A DNA stretch of 64,000 nucleotides, taken from contig JAOVFP010000020.1 of NCBI GenBank assembly GCA_025738555.1, positions 620,001 to 684,000 of the forward strand. Reading direction: 5' to 3'. The notes below the pieces were generated by a model. It did not search any database. It was not told where the DNA came from and saw only the letters and a program-made list of their open reading frames with translations. This DNA is from Cyathus striatus (lineage: Eukaryota > Basidiomycota > Agaricomycetes > Agaricales > Nidulariaceae). The position numbers and the translations under genes were made by a program. Of this stretch, positions 1-14,039 are shown piece after piece; within the stretch, counting starts at the first letter, position 1, and the number at the start of each line of letters is the position of its first letter.

Positions 1-1028
1 CGTACCATTGCGATATGGGATCGGAAAAAATCAATAACTATTGTTGTAATTATTACGTACCTCGTGTGTATCTTTTCTTCTGAAATACCTACTTTCCTGA
101 TTGATTTAATAGGTTGTAGCTATTGCATCATTAGCTGCTACAAATATCTTCTTCAAGTCACTAGTTTGTATGTATCTCTCACTTGTCATATATGTTGTTC
201 AGAGCAATGACCCGATATAAGACATCCCAGTGAAAGTTTATCGTTACGGCTGTGAAGTCGGGACATCCAATAGCATCATCATCGTGGCATTTATTGCTTT
301 GCTAGCTTTGGAAACAGGTGCATGCGCCTACTTGTATTACCTTTGGCCTACATTCTGATAAGAACGGGACAGTAATATTCGTATTAACTGTTGTAAGAGC
401 AACCCAGCATCGTACGTTTTGAATCACACGTGAACAGTTGTATGCAAGTTGTATGTACTCACTTTTCTAGTGCGTCGCTCGCACTCCTTTTGGGTGGTGC
501 AGCTATATAAGAGGGGGATTATGTTCTATGTTTACCTGTTTGGTGAGTATTAATATACTACACTATAAATATCTTTTTCGGTAATCAAACATCCTCGACA
601 GTCTTAATGCTCGCAAATGTTGTCTTTCCTGTCGTGGTAGAGGTGAGGATTTTTATGTACATGTAAGCTAAATTACTGAACGTTATCTGTAGCCAGGTAA
701 AAAGGCCGTGTTTGCAGAGTAAGTGCCTGTGCATATCATTTACCTTATATTCAGCTACGATCCAGTTTGCAATTTTCACTGCATTCGGTTTTATGTAATC
801 GCGTAATATTTCATATACTCAAACAAGCCAACACGAAACAAAATTCTGAAGCAGCTTATACAAGCACTTACGACTCACAGGTGTTCACAACGATTATGGA
901 TACAGTTGATATTAGCGAAGACTAAATAGTTATTTGTGCACTTCCCTTATTCTATATATATAATCGACTGCAAAGAGTGTCGATTTAACGATTTAAGATA
1001 TGTTGTAGTGAGTCTCATAGATACTAGT
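1..1028. other. Intergenic, no gene recognised
   Basis: AT-rich sequence downstream of the Asn-tRNA synthetase stop. I see only short open frames without family resemblance. CpG is present at ordinary frequency for this genome's gene-bearing arms. The 3' end probably includes the terminator/poly(A) region of the minus-strand synthetase gene, but I see no decisive signal. Confidence 0.5.
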
Positions 1029-2694
1029 CTATAACGACATTTTTCCTGTCCACCGGGGCATGGGCACACATTCTCTTACGTTTGGAATACCTCCAACCCA
1101 CCCTACGAGTCTCTCGAAGCCCATGCCGAACCCGGCGTGTGGTGCTCCGCCCCAGCGCCTAAGTTCCTCATACCACGAATAACTACCGTCTGCATCTTCC
1201 GGATTCATGTCCAACCCGGCGTCGCGCATCTTTCCACGGAGAACAACAGGGCGCTCTTCGCGAATGCTGCCTCCAGCCAATTCACCGACAAACGGGACAA
1301 TAAGATCGAAACAACCAACGGTCTTCCCATCGTCATTTGCGCGCATATAGAAAGGTTTGAGGGAAGTTGGATAGTCGGTGATGAATACTGGGCCGTTCAC
1401 GAGATTTTCGGCAATCCAGCGCTCGTGCTCGCTTTGTATGGCACGTCCCCATTGCGGCACAAAGTGGAACGCGGCAACCTTGTGTTGTATTTGGAGCTCT
1501 TTGACAGCGTCAGTGTAAGATATCCGAGTCCATGGTTGGGTGATGGAGAATGCACTCTGTAAGGCATCGCGTTTCCGCAGGTCTCCATCTTTCCAGAGCT
1601 CTTGGAGATCCTCCGACCAAGTGTCCTTAGTGAGCCCCCCAACGATGTTTCTGAGACATCCCTCAACAAAACTACAGACATCGTTCACATCGTGTCCTGT
1701 TGGAAATGCCCATTCCGCTTCCAGCATCCAGAACTCGGCGAGATGGCGACCTGTCTGAGACCGCTCAGCGCGGAAGCAAGGAGAGAGGGTATATACACGA
1801 GAGAGCGAGGTCGCAAGCGCCTCTAGGTGTAGTTGATGAGACACTGTTAGGAACGCAGGACGAGAGAAAAATTCTTCAGGCTTAGGTTGGAGGGAAGTCG
1901 ATATAGGTGGATGTGTGGTATTTCCGCTCTCTATTGACGTAATACGGAAAGCTTCTCCACTAGCTTCAGCATCATTTCCTGTTATAACTGGAGTGTGTAC
2001 ATAACAAAACCCCTGGTCCTGAGCACATCGAATTAGGACATATACTAAATAGGATGTACAGTACACACCTCAAACCAGTCCCCGATCCTCCTACTTAGTT
2101 GGTTACGAATGCGTACCATAGAGGCGGTTTTGGGAGTGCGCGCCCGGAGATGGACATAGTTTCGTAGATACTCTGTCGAATGATCATGTTTCTGAATAGG
2201 ATATGTCTAAAAGAATATTAGGAGCCCGAACGAATATACATCATGTAATATACCTCAGGATCACTTTCACCCAATATCTCGACGCGTCCGTCAGCACTTT
2301 CATCAATTAGAAGTTCGTGTGACTGGCCTGGACCCAGAGATTTTACAAGTTGTCCGGTCAACTGCACCGCAGCTCCATTCGTTAGCCTACGTTTCATATT
2401 TTATGTATGTGTCAATGTAAAGACATAGAGGATAAGGACAAACCTCTTTAATGCATCTCCCTCGCCACTATTCACAAATACAGCCTGCAGTCCCTTTGAA
2501 GAGCTACCATCAGTTATGACACCGAAGGACACATTTTTGTGCTTCCGTATTGACTTGACCCATCCTGAAACAGTCGCTTTTGCAGGTCCGCTCTCTAATG
2601 TCGCTGTCCCAGATAAAAGTTGCTGTATTGTTGGTGGAAGACGATATGTTGTTGGGGTCACGGAGTAATTCGACGCTAATCTACGGAGGAGCAT
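1029..2694 (-). CDS. Asparaginyl-tRNA synthetase, mitochondrial type
   Basis: Charges tRNA-Asn with asparagine. The N-terminal exon (2694 to about 2445) encodes an OB-fold anticodon-binding domain, with GWVKSIRKHKNVSFGVI around residues 40-60. The last exon (2066-1029) carries the class IIb catalytic core: TGNDAEASGEAF, motif 2 (FRAERSQTGRHLAEFWMLE), and motif 3 with GFGMGFERLVGW followed by NVRECVPMPR, which is typical of AsnRS rather than AspRS or LysRS. The start at 2694 (MLLRRLASNYS) gives a short basic, Ser/Leu-rich leader that looks like a mitochondrial presequence, and the protein has no cytosolic-type N-terminal extension. Two or three short introns lie between about 2440 and 2066. 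The organellar assignment is inferred from the leader and the compact length. Confidence 0.9.
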
Positions 2695-3002
2695 GGCCAA
2701 GGCCCAACGAATTGTTTGTGACAGGTCGATGTTATTATTATTAGAGTTAAAAATTATGCACACGTGATGTTTCTGATGAGCTAACTTAAACAAATTAAGT
2801 ATATGTTCATTGTTGGTTCATTGTCAATGTCATGAAGTTGAATGAACTCTTAGAGAGTTATACAGACTTGGAGGTGTTATTTTGCTTAGAATTGGACAAA
2901 TAGTAATATTCGAAGTTGACAAAGTAAATAGAGTACAGGGTAATACATGTATAAATGCCGGAAAACTCATATGTCATCATCAACTTCCGTCAACTCTCAT
3001 AA

Positions 3003-4761
<1,759 letters not shown>

Positions 4762-5117
4762 TGTCGCTAACGATGGCAGTGGCAGTGAGCAGTTTACTGG
4801 ACGCGTCTTGTTTACGTTCCCTACTGTTCTCACGAACATCCTCTAAATTTATAATTTATTTACATAAGTACTTCTGTGCTTGTACCTATGTAGCTACTTT
4901 TGTTGCGTTGTTATGGACATTACTTGCCGTCAGTTCTGGATATACAAGACGATGCATTTTGTTATTTAATCAGGAAGCAATGTCTGAAAATCATCGATAT
5001 ATAAGTACATGTGAAATGTTATGGTGTCGTTTGCCAAGTTACAAAATCATGCCATACTTGGGCCATACAGTCGTCCTCAACTCAACCCTGGGCCTCTCGT
5101 AATACTTATCTGAACGA

Positions 5118-6252
5118 TTACCAAGCACGGTGCCCACCGTCAACAATAATGCTGGGAGATATATTAGTTACAAGCAGAATCTGATAATCCGCACTACGTA
5201 CTCGCTACCGGTGCAGAATGTCGACGCATCACTTGCTAGCCACAGCGTCACGCCACGCAACTCATCAGGTCTTCCGAGCCTTCCAAGTGGGTTCTGAGAA
5301 GACCATTCCGTCATTAGTTCGGGACGAGGATCGAGGAAGTCCTTTGTCATTCTTTAACAGCCACAGGTCAACGACTATAAATGAAAGGATCAGGAGGGCA
5401 TACTGCGTGTAAATGTATCCTGGACTGATGGAGTTCACTCTAATGCCACTTTTGCCAAGTTCGCAAGCCATCGAACGAGCCATCTGTAGTACGGCTGATT
5501 TACTAGTGTTATACGCTAGCCAATGTTGGTCCTACAGGATGGGTGAGATAATAATGAAGGATAGGTGAACGCCGGGCTTGCCTTGTTGGCGATACTTCCA
5601 CTCATGCTGCCGGTCATGATAATGCTTCCAGGAGTTCCGAGTCGCGCCATCTGTTTACCTGCTGCCTGAGCAGTGAATAGCACACCGTTAACGTTTACGT
5701 CGATAATCTTGGAGACTAAATGAGCAAAGAGTCAAAGACTGAAGAGGCCGCGACACAAACTTTTTTAAATGCTTGTGCTTCATAATCTAAACATTCCGCC
5801 CCACTCAATATGCCGGCATTAGCAACACATACATCCAACCTTCCCTCCTTTTTAGCAATGACCTCCGCAATGTTCCACATCTCTTCCTGGTTAGTTACAT
5901 CTGCCTTGAGGTATTCCATACGGCCCTTTCGCTCTCCCTGAGGAGTGGGCACCGCTGGAAGACCAGCGGCATAGGCCTGAACCTTGTGCCAACCTTCATC
6001 AGGGTTGGGAGGTAGATCGAGACAATAGACGACAGCGCCCGCTTCTGCAAGGGCGAGTGCCATTTCAAGGCCAATGCCGCGTTGGGCACCTGATGAAGGT
6101 GAGTTGCTATAGACGGGCATTGGAATATACTGAGGGCATACCTGTAACGAGTGCGACACGATCAATCAACGAGAAATCCGCAAGAGCAGTGCGGGCAGGA
6201 GAAATGCCAGCAAGAGCGGCGGCGACACCGACTGGTTTAGAAGAAATGGACA
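5118..6252 (-). CDS. Short-chain dehydrogenase/reductase (classical SDR)
   Basis: NAD(P)-dependent oxidoreductase of the classical SDR family, probably acting on a sugar, polyol or 3-oxoacyl substrate; the substrate cannot be read from sequence. The start at 6252 gives MSISSKPVGVAAAL. The cofactor motif TG-(x)3-GIG is VTGAQRGIG, split by an intron after VTG (near 6095-6141). Then come CLDLPP, the NAG motif in VANAGIL and the catalytic YNTSK near 5505, followed by RVNSISPGYI. The last intron (about 5139-5192) restores the classic C-terminus GSDIIVDGGHRAW, which fixes the stop at 5118. The N-terminal 30 residues before the Rossmann fold resemble fungal sorbose reductase/arabinitol dehydrogenase-like SDRs; that is only a suggestion. 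Confidence 0.85.
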
Positions 6253-6514
6253 TGGTATGATAATGGGAATGTGGAGTGGAGTGGAGTGGAGTTCAGTGGA
6301 TTATAAGTATTCTGTATGAGACATATAAAGAAAATGGTCTAGATACATCATCTGACGCGATAGACTGCACCAGACATCCACTTATTTATATTCAAGTGCT
6401 ATTAGAGATCTGGGTATTACTGTACTATATTTTAGTGTACGTCACGGCCTAGCTATACAGTCTATCAGAGCAGTCTATCGCACATCTTGGGAATACACGC
6501 ACCTAGAGCCCATC

Positions 6515-7165
6515 TTATACTTTCACGGGTACCTCTTCTAGGATGGAAGCCTCGGCTAATGTTCTCTCCGCCTTCGCCGTCATCCCATGCTCTCCATCTG
6601 CCTTTACCAGCTCCTGTTTTATAGATTTCGCTTCCTCAGGCTTTTTGAATGCCCACTTAAGCACGTCCTGCTTTCCCTGGTTGACTTGCTCCGCCACCGC
6701 ATACCCGCGAGCCACATGAAGGAAATGCTGCCCGGTCAGACCGCGAGGGCCAGGGAACTTTCCAAACACTGCTCGTTCTTCTGCATTCGTGAGGCGGACG
6801 CCATGTGCGACGTACGGTTTCAACTAGAATAGCATAAAGTGAGAAAAAGCAGGTTTCGGTGAGTAGTGTGATCGTACGGGGCTGTTTAGGATGTCCTCGA
6901 TGGGAGGGGAAACGTATACACGGACTTTCTCATCGAGAAGGCGGTATTTAGCCTTTCCGCCAATGACGTGCACACCGGGGGCACCTGTTCGATGTCCACC
7001 TGGCAAGAAAGCCTGGCGAGTTCCTAGATATAAGTTGTATGGTAAGGTGCGGGGAAGAACAAGTTAGAAAAAGAGATACTGGCCCTTGTAGTAGTCCTTG
7101 TTACCCCTCTTGGGAGTCAAGGGCTTGCGGGACGCCTTTGATAGTCTTGCGACTGTTGGGAACAT
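6515..7165 (-). CDS. Mitochondrial large-subunit ribosomal protein mL41
   Basis: Structural protein of the mitochondrial 54S/39S ribosomal subunit (yeast MRPL27 family). The first exon, starting at 7165, reads MFPTVARLSKASRKPLTPKRGNKDYYKG, the diagnostic N-terminus. After an intron it continues TRQAFLPGGHRTGAPGVHV and GGKAKYRLLDEKVRVYVSP. A second intron (about 6824-6880) joins NSP to LKPYVAHGVRLT. The first intron (7024-7083) gives the conserved YYKGTRQAF junction only if its donor is GC (G|GCCAGT), so it appears to be a GC-AG intron. A helical, charged C-terminal tail ends at 6515. The gene is divergently transcribed from TSR3. Confidence 0.85.
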
Positions 7166-7308
7166 TATGCACCGATGAAAGACTAGATTCAGAAAAGCAA
7201 ACCGACGCCGTTCCAGTGCAGAGGCTCTTTTCTCACGCTTTCTCTACAGCTCTTCCTTCAAAGTTCATAATTATAACCATTGCTGCTACTTACTTATCTT
7301 CACTTCAT
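7166..7308. promoter_or_regulatory. Bidirectional promoter between mL41 and TSR3
   Basis: Only 143 bp separate the start codons of mL41 (minus) and TSR3 (plus), so both promoters must lie in or overlap this stretch. Pairing a mitoribosome gene with a cytosolic ribosome-maturation gene would allow shared growth control. That is an inference; no specific operator is recognised. Confidence 0.5.
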
Positions 7309-8601
7309 ATGGGAAAAAAGGGCACAGGACCGTCTACATCGTCGAGTAGAGGGTCAAAACGGGGAAGAGGCAGCGGGAAAAGTCCAGGACGAGGAGGATC
7401 GCGAAGAGGCGAAGGCCATGATTTCTCGAGTCTGCGCAGTGTAGGGATTGAAGGGAGACCAGACAGTGCTGTCGATCAGGTTGATTATGACGGCGGCCAT
7501 CAGTCATCTTCTGGTGTGCTGCCCGCTCTTTCATTGACGATTCCCGGTGTTAATTTTGCATATCAGACAAGCAGGATAACATTCGCATTGAGGTTCCAGT
7601 AGCTATGTGGGTGAGTTCACTGCTGCATGGGTCTTACTCATTCACCCCAAAGCTTCTACACACATCTAGGACTTTGATCATTGCGATCCACGACGATGCT
7701 CAGGAAAAAAGCTGGCTCGTCTAGGCTTGATTAAAGAACTCAAAGTCGGTGCCCGTTTTAGAGGCATTGTAGTTTCGTGAGCATTTTACTTTCTTTCATT
7801 CCTGCCATGTCTGTATCTCTCTCTCATATATACATATTCCTTCTCTTTCACACTATTGAAGAATATACACTAATCATTCAGATTGTAGACCTAAAGGGAC
7901 ACAAGTTGTCAGCCCCGCTGACCGAGACATCGTGTTTAAGGGCGGCTTGGCCGTTGTTGAGTGCTCTTGGGCAAGGCTCGACGACGTGCCCTTTAATAAG
8001 ATATCGAGTCCCCACGAAAGGCTGCGTGAGTACTCTATGTACTGTAAGGAAATCGAAATTGACATTAACGTCTTAGTGCCTTACCTCTTGGCCACCAACC
8101 CTACCAACTATGGTAAACCGTGGCGGTTAAACTGCGTAGAAGCGCTTGCTGCCGCTTTCTATATCACAGGCTTCGATTCGTATGCGGAGACACTCTTAAG
8201 CGGATTCGGATGGGCAGGATCTTTCTGGAGCGTTAATAAGTAAGTCTCTCCCAGACCTGACGTTCCCTGTCTGATATCCGTTCGCAGACATTTTCTTGAG
8301 CAGTACCAAAAGTGTACGTCTGCGGAGGAAATTTCTTCTGCTCAGGATAGAATTATTGCAGAACTGGAGAAGAGCTACGTGGATTCAAGAAGAGAAAAAA
8401 GTCTGTTCTATCCATTATGACAGGATCATGCGAGCGGGAGCTGAACATGAATTAGATGCCAGACAGGAGGGAGATACCGAAGACTTGCTGTTTAGGAACC
8501 CAAACCATCTACCATCATCTGATGAAGACGAAGGGAACTCCACAGAAGGAGAGAAGCCGCCAGAGTCCGAAGAAGAGGGGCCAGAAGAGACAAAGGAATA
8601 A
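7309..8601 (+). CDS. TSR3: 18S rRNA aminocarboxypropyltransferase Tsr3
   Basis: Transfers the acp group from SAM to the hypermodified pseudouridine of 18S rRNA during 40S maturation. The start at 7309 opens a basic Gly/Ser/Arg-rich leader ([20 protein letters not shown]). The core is clear: [30 protein letters not shown], the exon junction [16 protein letters not shown] (acceptor at 7889), [38 protein letters not shown] and [17 protein letters not shown]. Introns lie at about 7774-7889, 8025-8073, 8241-8287 and, best reading, 8401-8455 (55 nt, branch CTGAAC, acceptor TTAG). The last one joins SRREKN to [12 protein letters not shown] and leads to the Asp/Glu-rich tail ending at 8601. The domain and acidic tail fit the family. 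Confidence 0.92.
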
Positions 8602-9101
8602 TGTCCATATTGTTGGTGCTCCCCCATGTGCCCATTAAAACACATTTTTCAGATTAAAAAGCCATACAATGGTCTATCCTTAACGGCGATTAATAAACTG
8701 TGAATTAAACAAGGATTACATCACTACCTCTAAGTAAGAAGTTTACATCCGTCTAAGTACAGGACTCGAAATGCAGGGCCGCAGCTATCACAGCAACATG
8801 CGAAGCGATCCAGGACAATCCAGGACTCAACGTTCAACGTTCAACTGTAGATACTTACTTACGTATGTTTTAGACACTGATTTTAAGATAAAGGGATTAC
8901 ATAATTGAGATAGCACGTGTAAGCAGTTTCGCAGCGAGACCTTTTCTTGGCAGCATTCGCTGTTTCGACTGCTGTCCTCTTCCAAATTCACCGACTTCCC
9001 TTTCCTCCTCCCCCGACCCTCATCTCCTGTATTCTTTCTGTATTCTTTCTTCTGTATTTCTTCAAATATCACCCTGCATCCTCTTGCAAGCTCCGTCAGA
9101 T
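8602..9101. other. Intergenic between TSR3 and CCCH gene
   Basis: About 500 bp with no recognisable gene. The distal part (about 8990-9090) is strongly pyrimidine-rich (CTTTCC/TTTCTT runs) immediately upstream of the CCCH start codon, a common feature of core promoters and transcription starts in basidiomycetes. Confidence 0.45.
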
Positions 9102-11759
9102 ATGCCTCATTCTGATTCTCCTCAGCATGACTCGGATCGTGAGCGCGACAAGGACAAGGATAGAGACAGGGATCATGATAAAGGCGACCGTGGAGAACGG
9201 GCCTCGTCAAAGCAGAAGGCTCCTGCTGCTTCTTCAAAGAGTCTGCATCTTTCCTCTTCCCTCTCGTCACGTTTCTGATAAATTTTCCTTTCTTTTAAAT
9301 TTCGTATAGCGAAAGACCTCTCGCATGTTCCATGTAAATTCTTTAAGGTCGGCGGATGCACTGCCGGTGCATCGTGCCCATTCTCGCATGCTGTCGCAGA
9401 GCCTGGAAGCCAGAAGGAGCCCTGTGCTTGGTTTATAAAGGGCAACTGCAAGTTCGGCCACAAGTGTGCTCTAGCCCATATTCTCCCAGGTCAGAGCATG
9501 GCCATGGATAGGAAAAATAAAAAAGCTGCTCAGCAAGCCGCCGCCGCTTCGTCTGTTGGTGAGAAGGGTTCGAAGGACAGCCGAGGGGGAAAGTCTAAGA
9601 GAGAAGGGCAAGGGACAGGTGGCAGTGGTGGTAGGAATCCTCTTCTAGCTGGTGGTTCAACCGCGCCCACACGTTTGTTAAACTCGGGTGGATCTGGAAG
9701 TGGACGATCCTCCCTATCTATGCCCCTTAAAGCTTCTATCTCTCCATCAGCTCCTGCTCCTCCAGTCAAAGATACTGAATTCCCGTCCTTTGCCGCATTA
9801 GATGAAATGGACGGTGTCAGATTAGATTCTGCACCAGCGCAAGGTCGAGCGCCTTCGACGCAAGAGCCTGAATCTGATATTGCTTCCAAGACCGATAGTA
9901 CCGACACAACCAGCGAGCCCACTTCGAAAGACGGACAGGAAAAGTCGGTCTCCCCTGCCCCTCTTCCTACTTCAGCCCCTCGTAACGTAAAAACAAATCC
10001 CACGAATGATTTTGGTCCTATTGGTTCTCCACCAGGTTATCATCCATCTCAACCTACCTCTCCTTCTCGACTTAACAGAACCTTTTCTTCAGGTACCTCC
10101 CCACGTGGACAACCACAATTAAATGGTGCGACATTAAGCACATCACCTAGAGCAAGCAACAATGCCGGGTTCCTTTCTAGCTCTCCTTTCTCTGCACCCG
10201 GAACACAAACTGTTTTCATGGGTACTTCATACACTGGCGGAGGCGCATTGGGGGTTCCCGCGAGTTTAGGCAGTGGCCTAGCAATGATGGGCGGTAGGAA
10301 GGGATGGGGAGATATGCCAGAGAGTCCAGCAGGTGCTACTGGGTTTGGAGGATTGCTCTCGTCTTCTGTTCGGCAGTCCACTCACATGGGCAGACCTTCT
10401 GGCAGGCGAGAATTCGATATTGGAATCGATTTTGAAGGGTTTGACAGCAGACGTCAGATGGCTCGCGGTGAAGACGAGGCCGTGGTCGACGAGGACCTGG
10501 AGGATTTCATTCCCAGCTCCCTAACAGATTTGCTGACGCCTGAAGAGAGGAGCAGGAGGATGTCTAGGAGCAATTCTGGACAACCTTCAATTGCACTTAA
10601 CGTAACTGCTCATCCAGTTGTGGGAACGGAAAGTGGCACATCTATTGGCAGTGGAATGGGACATCGTCATTCTCGTTCCGTGCCCGCACCTTCTCTGCTT
10701 GGTGATCTGAAGTCCATATGGGCGGATACTACTACCAACCCCCTCCCTGCATCTCCAGCTGCCAACGCAAATCATAGGGGAACTCCTTCTACCTCGTTTA
10801 GTTCTCGTTTTGAATCACTAAATATCAATGGTGTGAATGGTGGTTCAGAGGACATGGTAATGAGCATGAGTATGGGAAGTGCTGGTGCAGCGTCATCGTT
10901 CGGAATGATCACCCCTAGCAATGCCAGTGCCGCTTTCTTGCCAGGTCTCCATCACCATTATCTTAATGCAAAGGCGAAGCAAGCACAACAGTCGCAACAA
11001 GCTCAGCTTGGTGTAAACGGAGGGCTTACTGCTCGACTCCGAGGAACTAGCGGGCCTTCACTAGCTAATAATGGAACTGGACTGCCAAGTAATTCCATTG
11101 CTAGCAACTATCTGCAACCTTTAGGAGGAATGAACAATGCAATAGGTGTTCACACCCACACCCACGGTAACACACAACATACCTATCGGACTACACCGTC
11201 CCCCGATCTTACTCAAACGTTACACCAGCATCCACATACTGCCAGGCCTATACCATCTGCAGATCGGAATGAGCTTGACGATCATATGCACATGTTGTCT
11301 CCGAGTGCTAGAGCGCTTCAAGCCCACGCCCCGGGGCAGAGTCTGCCTCAAGGTTTAGCTGCTGGTTATTCTAGGATTCACGCCCTGCCACCTTTAGCGT
11401 CCCCAGGGACACCTGGTACACTTATTGCAGGCACTTCACCCAGCATAGGCATTAGCCTTGGTGGCAGTGGGCCTTACGGAGACTGGCAGGGCGCTTCGTC
11501 CCCCCGACAAGCAGTAACACCAATCTTGGGCTATCGGGAAGCGTAAGCAGCAGTACTGTCGGTATAGACTCGATGTTTTCCAGACTTTCGTACTCTGCCG
11601 CAGCCACTCGGGCTACCACTTCGACTTCTAGTCCCCCAGGGCTATCGAGGAATGCTAGCGGAAGTCGTTACTCTGCAAACCAACCTGCAGGAGCTTTAAG
11701 CCCTAAGCAAACCGGTTGCGACGAATGATGACGACGAATTATTCAGTATGGATGGATAA
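9102..11759 (+). CDS. CCCH-type zinc-finger protein (Lee1-like), C-terminus shows two apparent indels
   Basis: Putative RNA-binding protein. The start at 9102 (MPHSDSPQHDSDRERDKD) begins an Arg/Asp-rich leader. A 69-nt intron (9241-9309) joins it to two tandem fingers of the form C-x7-C-x5-C-x3-H: CKFFKVGGCTAGASCPFSH and CAWFIKGNCKFGHKCALAH. A long Ser/Gly/Pro-rich low-complexity region of over 600 residues follows. The frame closes at 11546, but coding-like sequence (SMFSRLSYSAAATRATT) continues one frame over to about 11713. The original frame then resumes as VATNDDDELFSMDG and stops at 11757-11759. One missing base near 11543 and one extra base near 11714 explain this; a 41-nt intron (11543-11583) would explain only the first shift. 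Function beyond RNA binding is unknown. Confidence 0.75.
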
Positions 11760-12596
11760 ATTATCAGGATTGGACTGTTTGGGAAATTTTGGTACCGTTG
11801 GACGCTTTGCGCCACTGAGCGTATACTGAAAGATTTTCTTCTACAGTGACGTTTTGTACGTCCCATGCTTTCCATGATTTCTCCTTGCAAAACATTAAGT
11901 ACGTACTGCAGACATACAAGTGACAGACTATCATCTCTTTCCCAAAAGCAAAGCATTCCCTAGTATTATATTCCCTTCATGCTTTTCGTACAGTATATCT
12001 ATTACAACTTTTTTTGCTTCTATTATATCCAATGCTTCCTTCTGTACTCAGGTCTACTGTTCTAACGATAAAAAAAATCTATTGAAGCCACATATTATTC
12101 TCTTTATATGTACTACGCCTCCTTCCTTCGCCGATCTCGATGTCCCCTGTTTCATCATAGCCCGAAACCTCGTTTGGCTGAGGCGGGAGTACATATATTT
12201 CATCTTTTGTATCAATATGTAGGATATACCAGGGCAAAAAGACGAGGGTATTCACGACGCTGTTTTATAGAATTATAATATAAATAGATCTCGTTGAAAT
12301 TCTGAAGTGTTATACTTATATGTAAGTAGTAGGAATGTCAGGAAGAAGTATAATAATTTATGCATTTGCACTTGCACGTACTCAAGTAAGCCTACTTCGA
12401 TTGCTGCTAAGTCACTAGATACATTGCTAAGTCACTAGATACATACTGATACAGACACATACTCCGTAAAGATGGTACTTACAACCGCCCACGCGGATTG
12501 ACCGTGGCATTACTTATTGACGATGACATCTTCCGTGCAAGTTGTTTTTCGGACCCCATTCAAGCTCAAGCTCTCGTTTCCTTTGTGCTTGTGATC
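11760..12596. other. Intergenic with a short direct repeat
   Basis: No gene recognised. A 20-bp unit containing GCTAAGTCACTAGATACA is repeated twice in tandem at about 12404-12443. GTCACTAG-type sites could be regulatory for the ribokinase gene about 150 bp downstream, but this is speculative. Confidence 0.4.
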
Positions 12597-13896
12597 ATGG
12601 CATGTCAATGCATTGTCCGCGGCTCCATCAGTAAGTTGAAGTCCACATATCTAACAGCGATCGATTTATATCATCTGCAAGACAATGACGAATATTTCTA
12701 CGGTGAAGACTCAAGCGTTCTGACATAACAGTATGATTTCTTAACAATTTGTTTAGTTGATAAGATCGTTCGTCCTGGGGAGACGATATCTTCCAAACGT
12801 CACGAAAGCCGTGTTGGGGGTAAGGGTGCCAACCAATCTGTTGCTATCGTTCGAGCTGGAGGAAGCGTCAAATTTTATGGTGCGGTTGGAAAAGATGGCA
12901 TTTGGGTAAAAGATCGGATGGCCTCTTTCGGAGTGGATGTCGGTGGAATCATCGTTTCGGACGTGCGTTTTGAAGGTTTGCAGATCTTAGTGTATGATTT
13001 TGAGTTCAGCATAGGACGCAACAGGACGAGCTATTATTCAAGTTTCTGACGATGGAGAGAACAGCATCGGTGACCATTATCGAACCTGTAACTTCCAAGG
13101 AATGTACTGTACTGACATCATCTTAGTTCTGTTTCCAGGAGCAAATCATAGCGAACTTCATGAGAAGAAATTCATGGAAGTGTCCGATGAATGGTTCCCA
13201 GAGGCTACACATTTACTTCTACAAAATGAAATCCATGCGCGATCTACCTATTACGCCCTCATGAACGTGAAAAATGCGACAATCATCGTCAATCCATCTC
13301 CACTTCCCAGAGGTGAAGAAATATTTAATATTCCCTGGAGAAAGGTAGATTGGCTCGTTGTCAATGAGTCAGAAGTGGAGGGTCTGTATCACGCAATGTC
13401 GAAGCAAAAGACAAAAGCTACCTCCCATTCCTTATCCACGCGAGAATTAGTGTTCCTACTATCGGAGCAATCGTTATTTCAAAATGTGAACATCATATGC
13501 ACTCTTGGTGCAGATGGGGTGCTAGCGTTCATACCTACTTTTCACCGTCCCAAGACAATTCATGAAGCTCCGTCTTTCATGCACGTTCCTGCTGCCAAGT
13601 TGATCGGGGGTGTTTGCGATACTACTGGCGCAGGAGATTGCTTTGCAGGATACTTTGTTCAGGGACTTATGGAATTCGGCCCTTCGGCAAAGATTGGGTT
13701 GGAGATCAGAGAGCACGATATTGCAAGGATATTGAAGACTTGTGTACATGTGGGTACCAATCCTATCAGCTCTCTTCATCACCTATAATCTAATGAATCG
13801 ATGGATTAGGCAGCGGGAATGTGTGTCGAGAAACCGGGAACCATTGACAGCATTCCAACGCGAGCTGAGGTTGAGGGTAGAATGTCTTCAAGTTAG
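12597..13896 (+). CDS. Ribokinase (PfkB family)
   Basis: Phosphorylates D-ribose to ribose-5-phosphate; cytosolic. Exon 1 (12597 on) encodes MACQCIVRGSI, the usual first beta-strand. After an intron ending at about 12756 it continues DKIVRPGETISSKRHESRVGGKGANQSVA (the GGKGANQ sugar-binding signature) and FYGAVGKDG. An intron with donor GACGTGCGT (about 12963-13012) joins VSD to DATGRAIIQVSDDGENSI, and another joins to VLFPGANH. PfkB signature 2 is DTTGAGDCFAGYF (anion hole and catalytic Asp). The last intron (about 13744-13809) joins RILKTC to AAGMCVEKPGTIDSIPTRAEV and fixes the stop at 13896. No frame damage is seen. Confidence 0.92.
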
Positions 13897-14039
13897 TCGC
13901 AGGATTCAGATGACTAATACCCACTACATGTAAATATGACGAGAGACATACATAACCAATAAAGGAAGCATATCGGAAAACATATATGTCTATATCCATA
14001 TTGCATCCTTTAGACAGGTACGTGCCGTTTAGTTGTACA

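Noticed and set aside
1137..1885. Plus-strand frames overlapping the Asn-tRNA synthetase
   Set aside because: Shadows of the minus-strand coding sequence without independent support.
8401..8423. 23-nt intron in TSR3 ending at ACAG
   Set aside because: Too short for spliceosomal introns and leaves the acidic tail out of frame; the 55-nt intron 8401-8455 restores it.
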